Assembly (NCBI GenBank): GCA_905397405.1
Contig: CAJPVJ010000265.1
Span: 3,258-29,847 of the forward strand
DNA: 26,590 nucleotides
Direction: 5' to 3'
Source of the DNA: Oppiella nova
Taxonomy: Eukaryota; Arthropoda; Arachnida; Sarcoptiformes; Oppiidae
The notes beneath the pieces were generated by a model that was not told the origin of the DNA, did no database searches, and worked only from the letters and a program-made list of their open reading frames with translations. How positions within the stretch are numbered: position 1 is the first letter of the stretch; each line of letters opens with the position of its first letter. Position numbers and translations under genes: made by a program. Positions 1 through 12,408 of the stretch are shown piece by piece.

Positions 1-2068
<2,068 letters not shown>

Positions 2069-2457
2069 TACATTCATTCAAACCATTGTTTATCTTATAT
2101 ATCGTGTCTCATAACGAGTCATGCTTTTGAGTATTGCGTTAATTATTGAGTTTTTGATTGAATAATAAAATGAAATGTCTTTTAAAATAAAAGTTTTAAA
2201 AGTTTTAAACCAAAAGTTTGAATGAATTGTGTTTTGCACTCAATTTGAATGAAGCGCTCAATCGTTGCATTCATTCATTGAATGCCTTTATGTGTGAAAT
2301 GAGTGCGCATTCAGTCATACAGTCGTTGAGTGACTCAATGAATGGCAATCAATCCAAACGTCTTTTACGTTATGTTTTGCTTCAAAATGAGAGATCAGTT
2401 CAAGTGATAGTATAGTGATTGTGGTGTCAGTCATACCACTAGTGATCCGATCCAGTC
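2069..2457 (+). promoter_or_regulatory. TMC 3' UTR and TMEM192 upstream region
   Basis: This is the non-coding gap of about 390 bases between two genes on the same strand. AATAAA hexamers at 2164-2169 and 2186-2191, roughly 100 bases past the TMC stop, are plausible poly(A) signals. The rest is rich in ATTCA/TGAAT words. A TCAGTCA match to the arthropod initiator consensus lies at 2427-2433, just before the TMEM192 start codon. No clear TATA box was seen. The short spacing means the downstream promoter probably overlaps the upstream gene's 3' end. Confidence 0.5.
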
Positions 2458-3655
2458 ATGGACTCAGACCTCCAGATACTGACCCTTCCCTACAATACGG
2501 ACCTGTCGTCCCTCTACTCACAAACCAATAATAATATCGCAATTGTTTTGATTGTCTTTCAGTCACTGCTTTTGGTTTGTATTCATTTGATTGTCACTTC
2601 ATTTGATCCCATTTCGCACTCACTCTCTGTCTGTCTAACTGTCCACCACTTGATGTGTATTTAATATGTTTGTAACATTTATTTGCATTCAATTGCAGTT
2701 ATGTTTGTATTGCTGTCAACACCACTAAACCACTGATTAATGCAATGTTTTAATTGTTATCAATATTTAAATGACTATATCTTATGACCACATGTTTTGT
2801 ACATATTTTCAATGCTTTCCCTTTTAATATCTAATCAAATATTGCTTACAATATGTTTACAATTATAATAAACATGTCATTAACTGTAAACTGTGTCTCC
2901 ATACAGATCTCAATAGTATTAATCAGTTTTCTGGTGCCACTGAACGACAAAAGTGTGCAAAAGTATTTGGCTTTCAATGAATCCAATGAATCCAATGATA
3001 AGCTCTTGAGTCCCTATTCCGTGACAATCTATTGTCATATCGTCATATGGTTTGTAATACTTGTCATCCGGTATTACATGAGAAGCGTTTACTACCGAAG
3101 ACTTCGGATATTGGGTTACTATAAACACCACTCTTTGGTCAAAACCCTATCTCTCATCCCTTCCCTCGTATTGCATAAAACCAATGCTTTACTCCTACTG
3201 TTGTCCACAATCCTCTATATGTACGGACAAAATGTGGTCAAAATTGGAGATAAAATACATTTAAAGGCAACCAATTTTGAACAAATAATTATAACCATAT
3301 CGGTTGCCATTATATCGCCGTTTCTCATGAAATGGTTGTACCACGAGATCCGGTTCCGCAGAGATCGCAATCCGCCCGACATTTTCTGTGTCGAAGATCC
3401 CCAGCATTTGGTCACATCGGCCGGACTTAATGAGATCGGAGTCAGGTATGCATTCATTGCCATCTCTGCCACCGATGTCTCACTAACTGTCTGTCTGTGT
3501 GTTTGTCTGGTTTCAGGCCATCATCTTATTTGGAGGACTTATTGGAAAAACAGGCGGATTTGATATATAATCTCAAACTACAAAATACTCACTTAAGACA
3601 AATGCTATATAAAGTGACCCAAAGGTCCGCACGAGAGTCACTTCAGTCCAGTTGA
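2458..3655 (+). CDS. TMEM192-like lysosomal/late endosomal membrane protein
   Basis: Exons are 2458-2574, 2907-3445 and 3517-3655, with GT-AG introns of 332 and 71 bases, giving 264 residues; human TMEM192 has about 271. Four hydrophobic segments lie at roughly residues 27-51 (split by the first intron), 74-95, 120-145 and 163-187. A cytoplasmic C-terminal coiled coil follows. The key evidence is the tail SSYLEDLLEKQADLIYNLK, which lines up with SSLEEIVEKQGDTIEYLK of vertebrate TMEM192. The luminal loop after helix 1 has two adjacent N-X-S sequons (NESNES) from a 9-base tandem repeat. From memory, human TMEM192 dimerises through a C-terminal cysteine. This tail has none, and the only cysteines are in YCHIV and FCVED. 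The ATG at 2458 was chosen because it precedes an open first exon whose phase fits exon 2. Confidence 0.85.
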
Positions 3656-5705
3656 ACACCAGTTGCTTTCAATATTTCGACATTTTTCCAGCGTTTTATC
3701 CATTATATTATATTTTCAGTTAATTATTAGTCATACGTTTTGTTTTATTTTTAAAATTCAATTCATTATATGTTTGTTAAGAGAATCCAATGTTTTCCGA
3801 TTTAATGAGAATCTTTGAGTCTATTTTTGTATAGAAATGAATGAATTAATCATTATTACCCTAATTGAAATTATGGAGTATTTTTGATAATCTCTTGATA
3901 CTGTTATTTATTAATCATTTTGTTTCATTAGAATCTTATTAAAGTATTTTTGCTTCACTTGATTCACTCGAATTTAAATTTCTTATCTAATCTAAAGCTA
4001 TTATTGCACCTTGCTAATGGCACTAATTATCCTATTATATTCTTGCCATTAATGATAGTATTACCGGTTTATAAATAAATATATTCTAAATTAAGGAATT
4101 TTAAAAATAAATAGAGATTGAATCTATGATAAAACTTTAATTTACAATATTTTTGATAACAATTACAAAACTATTATATTTATTGATGTTTTTCCAATAG
4201 AATTATATAATGAATACGAAATACTGGAATAAATACAAAATTCGTAATAAATTATTATTGAAAACTCAATTTTTATTCGTTTATAATATATAAGGCACTA
4301 AAAATTGGTTTCATTTGTTTTGTAGTCGTATTTCTAATGCACAATATTTTACTTGAAAACTTACATAAAATTTTGTTCTTATAGTTAATAATAATATATA
4401 ATATAATTTGCTTTTTAGAATTCATTCAATTATTTTTACATAATTAATAGAAAACATTTCTATCTTAATATCAAATGAGATTTTAAAAAATTGTAATTTT
4501 TATTTTTTAATTATATAATTATATAAAAATCTGTTGTTTTATATTTAAAATAATAATAATAATAAAATTAATTAATTAATTAAGAAATGAATGATATATT
4601 GAGCTATTATACAGTGTGTTTCAGTAAGTCAGCGCTAAGAATATATTTGAATTGTATTTATACTGTAAATCATAATTATTGATCAAAATGACTAAAATAT
4701 ATAAAAAATAAAAGTAAAGTTGATAGACATGTTTAAAATAATAGGCAAAATTTACACAAAAAATAATTTTTCAGGACTTAATGACTTTCACGAATTTAAA
4801 AAGAAAAAACAATAGTATTTTATCCGTTTGATTATTGTTTAGCAAAAAATTATTATAACTTACAAAAGCGTTATAAAAATAATTTTGAGCAGGTTCAAAA
4901 TTTTCAAAAACTACTAACATTTAATTCAAGCCTTAATTTAAAACACGATTCAAATTGATTGCGTTTTTACACATAAATAAGGCACTGATTTTAACATTGA
5001 TTCGGTGTAGTTTTGGTTTTATAAAATCTTTTTAGTCTAAAATTTAAGGCAATTTATATAAAATCAAAGAATATGAGACTATTTTATAAGACAACTAATT
5101 TGTTAAGCAATTAATTGCATAATCACTGGATTTACTGATATATCCCAAACACCGCTACAATTGGTTGATTGCAGTCTAGAAAAAGATTTCCTCGAAAAAT
5201 ATCAAACAAAAAAATCACAAATTTTTCATATGTTTGATGTAAAGCACTGACGAGTTATCAAAAGTTGAATTTAGTTTTCGTTATGGAATCGATGACAAAG
5301 AGATGATGTCTTCGACTAATTATATGAATTTGTGGTCGAATTCTTTGGTTTGAATGTCAGCTCTATTTGACATTCATTAATACAAATTCAATCATCGGTT
5401 TCGGTTTGAATTTCAGATTAGAGACTAGTCTTTAAATATATGAATATGTCTTCAATTGTGTTCTGCGACTAACTGTGCCATCAATTAATGGTCACTAATA
5501 TATCGATTAATTTGCATTTCATATGAAATGTTTGTGAAAAAAATAATTTGTTGCATAAAATGCCGTCAAAAGAGAGACTTTTGTAGTTTTCAAATGAATT
5601 GTTAAGTGTTTTGCTAAATATTATGCATTAAATTATGTCCAGATTTGAAGCGAATGTTGAATGACTTGTGACCAGAAGACGAGACTTGTAGTACAGAAAC
5701 AGTTG
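3656..5705. other. AT-rich gap between converging genes (3' UTRs)
   Basis: No open frame or protein similarity was seen on either strand. The DNA is extremely AT-rich, with simple stretches such as AATAAT and TTAA repeats near 4549-4580. It must contain the 3' UTR of TMEM192 (an AATAAA candidate at 4074-4079) and the distal 3' UTR of the ETS gene arriving from the other side. A TTTATT at about 4498 on the plus strand, read as AATAAA on the minus strand, is a possible but unproven poly(A) signal for the latter. Confidence 0.5.
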
Positions 5706-5731
5706 ATTACATATACAATACAATATGTAAT
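5706..5731 (-). other. Stem-loop 2 in the ETS gene 3' UTR
   Basis: ATTACATAT (5706-5714) and ATATGTAAT (5723-5731) form a perfect 9-bp inverted repeat with an 8-base spacer. It directly adjoins the stronger stem-loop at 5730-5777. Read on the minus strand it lies in the proximal 3' UTR of the ETS gene. The arms are AT-rich, so stability is modest. Confidence 0.45.
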
Positions 5732-5777
5732 TGTATGCCCTTTTCATTCAAATAAAACTAATCAAAAGGGCATCAAT
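5730..5777 (-). other. Stem-loop 1 in the ETS gene 3' UTR
   Basis: ATGCCCTTTT (5735-5744) and AAAAGGGCAT (5764-5773) are perfectly complementary across a 19-base loop. The stem grows to 14 bp with ATTG and CAAT if the T at 5734 is bulged. It begins about 20 bases after the ETS stop codon at 5797-5799. It has a GC core unlike the AT-rich surroundings, which argues against pure chance. A role in mRNA stability, translation or protein binding is inference. Confidence 0.55.
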
Positions 5778-5796
5778 GGGTTCAGCGGTACAATCA

Positions 5797-5995
5797 TTAG
5801 TCGTCTTCTTTCTTCTCGAGTTTGAGATCAACCATTGCGTGCAGTTCTTCAGGACTATAGCCTAACAGCGTCTGGAGATCGCAGACAAACCGATAGACAT
5901 AACGTTTTCCCGCAGTTTTATGGATAATATTCTTGTCGTAATAATAACGCAGACCTCGACTTAATTTTTCGTAATTCATTTTTGGTTTATTTTTC
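5797..5995 (-). CDS. pnt: pnt exon 9: second half of ETS domain and C-terminus
   Basis: It encodes the recognition helix region [20 protein letters not shown], containing the two invariant arginines (RGLR) that contact the GGAA core. The [17 protein letters not shown] strand/helix segment follows, then a short acidic tail EKKEDD. The acceptor AG (minus strand) joins AG+G to restore the R before KNKPK, exactly as in ETS1/Pointed. The stop is TAA at 5797-5799. Confidence 0.97.
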
Positions 5996-8900
5996 CTTTA
6001 AAAACAAAACAATAATGCAAATTAAAAATCACATTAACTGCTGAACATATGACAAGTGATGGCATACCTAACTCCCCAACGACGGGCCACTTCGTCGGGA
6101 TCTGTGAGTTTGAATTCCCATCCGTCGCCCGTCCATGAGATGAAGTTTTGACAGTTCTTATCGGTCAACAGTTCCAACAGGAATTGCCACAACTGTATCG
6201 GTCCACTCCCTGACAATTACATAATATTGAGCATTGAGTGAGCGTTCAAATCAGTGTTCAATTGGAAAGCGGAGGCGTTTTGGGGATTAGTAGAGGAGAT
6301 GACAGAACAGGTGTATTGAAAGTGTAAATAATTTCTTGTGTAAACAAAATCAGTTTGAAGACAAGAAAAGCAAAACTCAAAGCAAAGCACTGTTTCTATT
6401 ATAAGATAAAACATTTGGCTGAAAGGCGGCGGCATTTCAACTGTCGGTGAGTTTCCGTCACTAATTAGTGTCTGTCTGTCTGTGCGGGCGGTTCGCACTC
6501 GTAGTCTCATTTGGGTCTTAGATTTATAAGTGAGAGACAGTGCGTCCCAGAGATGTAACGTACGATTACCTGCGAGGACAGCCGCTTGAATGACGGGCTT
6601 TCCATCGATAGTGGTTTGACTTTGGAGTAGTGTCTGATGGGTCTGGTGTTGAGTACTGGGGCTATGCATTTGTGTCAAGTGAGTCAGCGCCGGATGGTCT
6701 CGGGTGTGATGTAACGGAGTGTATGTCGTGTGCGGATGATGTGAGAGATGAAGAGACTGTTGGCCGTGATGTGGACCGGCCTGTGGATGGTGTGCGCCCG
6801 ACGTCATGCCATTTGGTGTACCGCTATTGCTATGAGGACTCAATTCTGTGGGCCATTGCTCTGGCGATGGCGTCGGCGGAACAGATGAGGGAACGGTTTG
6901 GAGGGGCGGCTCGTATTGATGAGACGGATAGTCGATCATTGCATTCATGTCATGAGTCGGATATCGACCTATTTTTCGATGCAAAACATAATCACTTAAT
7001 TCACAGATTCTCATAACGAGTCAAGAATTTAGAAAATGAAAAAATTCTGAGTTATATAAGAGATATAGTATTATAGTATAAAGAGATATAGTATAAAGTT
7101 ATATAAAAGTGAGTGAAGTAGTAGTGAAAAGACAATATAAAGTGGAAACACATGCCAATTAAGTCATCCCTCGCACATGCATTATATGCACTAATCATCA
7201 TATAATTACCAAAGAGGCGATTGGGACCTCTCGTGTTGAATGCTTTGTTTGTGGAGAATTGTGGCGAATATTTGCTTTCTGTCATTAGATTAGACGTCGG
7301 GTAGAACTCAGAGCCGTCCAGATATGCCGGCGTCTGTGCCTCGAGTCCATAGTCGTGGGTATCCTCATAGCGACTATGACTAAGACCCAGGTCTTCGTGA
7401 CAATCATTTAGAGTAAGCATTGATTCCGTGATATGAAGATAAGAAGAACCTATGATTCAATGAAATGTCATTTTAGTCGTTTAGACAACGAGTAAATATA
7501 TTTTACAATTTCTATATTTGTTATATTGTTATCAGAATCAGAGAATAAGGCCTTCATTGAGATATTAAGCAATCATTTGAATTGAATTCAATGTGAAGGC
7601 AACGAATGAGTGGAACCTATAGTCGTCGAGAAGCGGTTGACCGTAAAAACAAGAGCCAAAAGTTGTTTAGCGCCTGTTTTGGTCTATAATAGACTCTATT
7701 GGAGAATACAATAGCAGATGGCAAACGGCAATCAAATACACAGACCGGTCGCCCGACACACACCTAATGCGGACAGACATTACCTTTCAAGAGATTTCTA
7801 GATTGCATTAAATCCTAATTCACTTTAAATTGAACTCAAAGTAACTAAAGAATAAAAAGCAATTTATGAAGCTTTCATAATTCATGGCTCACATACACTT
7901 CGAGTCAATGAAAATCTAATCTTTCGATTCATTTTCACTCGGAATAAGGTTTTTGTTAATTATTTATAATTCTCTTAACAAACATTTCAAATATGCTTTA
8001 GGAATAAAGTCCAACAAATGTCACACAAATAGGTGTAGAATTGAGTTTAAAGTCGTGAAATATTGTCAACTCATTGAATACGTTATGAAAACCGCAGTCT
8101 TTTCATTCACTTTTACCTAAAGACTTACTTTCCGATAATAAAAGTACTGTTACTTAAAAGGAGGACTAAAAAGGAACGGAAGTTGTGTTCAAATATGAGT
8201 TAAATCACGAACTGTTGAGCGGACAGGAAGTACACCGTTAGGGCGTTTTGCTCACTACTTACACACACTGACACACTCTGTGCCTAAATCTCATTCCTTT
8301 ACGATCACCGGACAGGAAATCTATTGCCGACTACTCTCTCTCACTGTCTCTCTCATCGTAAGGTCAGCCAACCATTGGACAGGTGGTCCACTTATATTAA
8401 TTTTATTTCATATAAATACATTGAGAATATTACAGTAAGAATAGTTTAACATTCCTAAAGATTTTTAAGTTAATTATAGTTCATATTTAAAAGAAATAAG
8501 TAGTAATATTAAAAATATAGTTATATACTATATCAATATTATTACCATTATATTAAAGTACAACTAAAATGATTTATCGGCGCCGACACTAAATAACAAA
8601 CTCAGAGTCGAAGAGAAATTTTATTACAAAATTAAGGTTTTGGGAGAAAATGTTGGAATAGTTTTGGTGGAGAAAGAGCACAAAAATAAGGATTATTTGA
8701 TTTTTTATATTCTCAACAAATGTCTGTCACTCAGGAGAACAGTACTGACGAGAGAGAAGTGGTATTTGTGTGGAGGAAAGCATAGATGAGAAGCACTATA
8801 GCACTGGTAGGAGGAGAGACAGTGCCAGAGAGAGGGCTTAAAAAACGCTACACAACGAGAGGCAGTGGGTTCAGTAGGTCTGTCAGTCGAGGCACAGGCA

Positions 8901-11900
8901 GGCGCACCATCAGCCGCAGCAGATGTTGGCTATTGTGGACACGAATGTCTTTTTATGCCTTTTTATGCCTCTCCGAGCGCTTAGTTTTTACTTCATTTCT
9001 AGTTTTTCACAACAATTAGTGTAACGAAATCAAGGCTATCATCAAATATAATGGATATAATGGGGTATATATTCCAACACTCGTACCATAAGAATATATA
9101 ACTCTACTAATAAGTGTGAGCACAATGTTTGCCACTATTTAATGCAATCTCTTTTATGCAACATTTTATGACCCAAAGCATTGAAATAATAATATTCTAT
9201 AAACATTTTAATGAATAGCGAGAGTTTTTAAAGCGATTTATTAACAGCTAATTGTTTCTCAATTTTATTATCAATTCAAACATTTGCTTCGAAACACAAA
9301 GAGTGGGAAAATTCTCAAATAGTTATGAAACAATAATTGTATAGAAAATATTCGTTAATAACTTGAGTACTACTAAAAACATCCGCTGAATCTTTGCTCC
9401 ACTTTAATGAACAGATTCTGTGAGTCCTTACAATACATATTCAATTGCGAAAAGAGTTTTTCTATAACTTTCTGATTGTTGGCTCACAATTAGACACAGA
9501 ATATGGTGTTTGGTATATCTCACTACAAAAACAATATCTATTATTTCTATAAATATGCTCACATTTATTTATCTTAGAAATAATATACAATATTTTATTA
9601 ACAAAATATTTTTGGATTAAAGCAAAAGAATTTCTTAATAAGAAACAAAATTGTTGAAACAAAAATTAAAGCACCAATCTCTTTTAGATTCCCTAGAAAT
9701 ATGTTTAATGTTTAACAAATATAATTATAAACTGCTGTCATATATAAGCAAAATATCAACAAAATTAAAAGTTAGAGATTACTGTAATTTGTGGATTAGT
9801 AGACAAAGTATTAGAGAAAAATACATTTCCTTTGCTTTCAAATGTCAGATTCGCTTTCATTGAAAAGCTTTGGCCAAAAGAATATGCTTTTGAGTTGTTT
9901 GAGAAGAAGTGCATATAATTTGAGGCATTTGTGACAATAATGTTATAACAGTTAACTTCCGGCGCTTTCGAGATAAAGGTTTCCACAGCACTGACCTAAT
10001 ACTGAGCAGCGGTTCCCCCGTTTTTGTGCTTATTTTCATTTCACTCATTCATTCATTCTTAGCATACATGAACATGTAATGAAAATTATCATTTAAATTA
10101 CTTTTAATTTATTATTTGATTATAAATTAATCGAAGAATTGAATTCAAGGTTTAGATGAACTAATATTTTATTGAAATGTCATTCAATTAAAAATATCTG
10201 AATTAATGACTGACAAAAAATTCTATAAAATAGAGAAATTTATTTTTATTGTTTCTTATGATTGCATTAATAATTTTAATGATAAATAATTGGATTGAAC
10301 ACAAAACAAGACCTAAAAACTTCCCACGAGTATGTGTGCTCTCTCTCTCAGTCTCCCTCCTCCCCCTCTCGTGTCGACCCCTTCAGAGATACTTATTTTT
10401 GAATAACAATTGCCAAATGAATTTGGATAACAAGTACTGAAAAATACTAACTCTATGTTAATATAGTATGGCTTTAATTGATAGTTGGAATCAATTGAGG
10501 GTTAGGAGCGTATGACAGCCCAGACTAATAATTTACAGAACCAGTCCTCAGTCCTCAACATTAGCTCATTGTTGTTATTATTGTTAATACACTATAAGTG
10601 CTGTTAAAGCAATCTCTCCAATGAGAGCCATAAATATGAAAATTACTTTTTCGCTAATAACTCATAAATTGGATCCAAACGCAAACCCCAACTCAAACCC
10701 CTCAATGAATGGCACACAATGAGTGTCAATGAATTAAATTCATAAATAATATAAATATTAATATTAATGATATTAATGGAGAGCCCTTACCGTCAGTGAA
10801 GGAGCCGTTGGTAGAACTGGAGGCTCCCGAAGACGACGGACCACTACTGCCTCCGTTCATCACTGGAGTTGCTTTGTGTTCAGGCAATGGATAGCCGGCC
10901 CCTCCCGCCTGTTGGAAGAACTCGTTGAAGTCAGGCATACAGGGCTCGAAGTAGTTGGACGGCACGTTCTCCAGGGATGTCCTCTCCTTATCGATTTCAG
11001 CTATACATTCATAACAATTCAACATTTTAGTCATTTGGACATTTCAGTCTCACTTTCGGTCGACAAACAATTGACACCAAACATGTAGTCAAAAGTTTAG
11101 AAAACACTAAACAATTCACTGAATTCATATTGAAATGTAGATTATTATAGTACAGAATAAATGTAGAATAATATATCAGTAATAGAAAAGAATTAAGTTT
11201 TGCTCTGAGAAACAAAATATATGAATAAAACTAGAGAAATAAAAAGTTTGAAACAATCGTATGAACATTTGTTGTACACGCGTTCATAACTAAACGCAAA
11301 CTAATTGTAAATTTATAATTGAAATGAAAATAAGAGAGAATTTGTTGTTTTGGGTCGGAATTTGAGAAATTCATTAATAGACTTCCCTTACATTTTAAAT
11401 TAATCTATTGTTAAATTGAGTTGTAATTCAATCGGACGGATATATTGTAATATAATAGCATTGAGGATGTAATGCAATGTCCACTACCTGTCAAAACAAT
11501 ATTTCTCTCTATATATAAACACTGTTTAACGAAAATCTCGGCACTAATATGGGATGAGAAGCACTAATACAATACGTCCGACAGAATTAACAGTTTAAAA
11601 GCTAATGGCATTGGGATTGAAAATTGCGATACATTTCGAAAAATCGAGTAAATATGAAATTAAATGTAGATTTGGTTTGAATGGGGGCAGGTATGGGGAG
11701 GCGATGGATATATGGACTAATCAGCAAATTATACAGAATTGGTAACACAAGTGCAATGATTTGTTGGGATTGTGTTTTGCATCACAAGTTGTCTTCTCTC
11801 TAGTGTTTGCAATTCATATCATTATTAACATCACATCAACTCTGCAGCGGATGTTAACAATAGTGATGCCAACGGAAGACTATTGGGTCGACTGAATGGA

Positions 11901-12367
11901 AGAGCTGGAGCACAACCAATACATTACCAAATATATTATATTAACATTATATACAATACATTATCAACTTATACCAAATACTATTCTCTACGCTCCAAGG
12001 AATACACGAATACGCCTTTATATACAGTACCAGAGTATATGACAAACACAATACACTATACATCACATCAATGCAGTATTATATACACAGGTATTTAGTC
12101 TTATATTATATGTTATAAATTATTATAAACTCTCAACTCGTAAACCTGTTTCATAAACTTTAGGCTCAAAAATTTATTAACAAAATTATAAACGAAGTCC
12201 AAAAGAATTGTCATTATTTTAATTGTCAGCGAGTATCAGGTATGTTAGGGCTCTCTAGACTCCAGTTTGGCTTTTCTCTTCAACTTATTTTTATAATTTA
12301 TTCCTTTGTCTGCAAATACCATTATATTTGAAATTTATATTAATTTTATCTCCTTTTTGTTGTAAAC

Positions 12368-12408
<41 letters not shown>

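Larger units (their letters stand above)
7450..10790 (-). other. pnt intron 5 (3.3 kb), candidate internal promoter region
   Basis: No coding exon could be supported. The part at 7620-8970 is more GC-rich than the rest. It carries an E-box cassette near 7715, three ETS-like sites (8176-8320), a CT-rich tract (8331-8355) and a tandem TATA-like element (8949-8969). The part at 9020-10320 is AT-rich with nothing recognised. A CT-rich tract lies at 10339-10370. Confidence 0.5.

Noticed and set aside
4611-4640. CAGTGTGTTTCAGTAAGTC considered as a DNA-transposon terminal repeat
   Set aside because: No matching inverted copy or target duplication was found nearby, and no transposase frame exists.
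6630-7016. 128-residue plus-strand frame opposite pnt exon 7
   Set aside because: It is the antisense shadow of a coding exon with a clear ETS-family product on the minus strand.
8786-9019. Plus-strand 77-residue Arg/Ser-rich frame
   Set aside because: No family similarity. The DNA is better explained as a GC-rich leader and TATA-like element on the minus strand.
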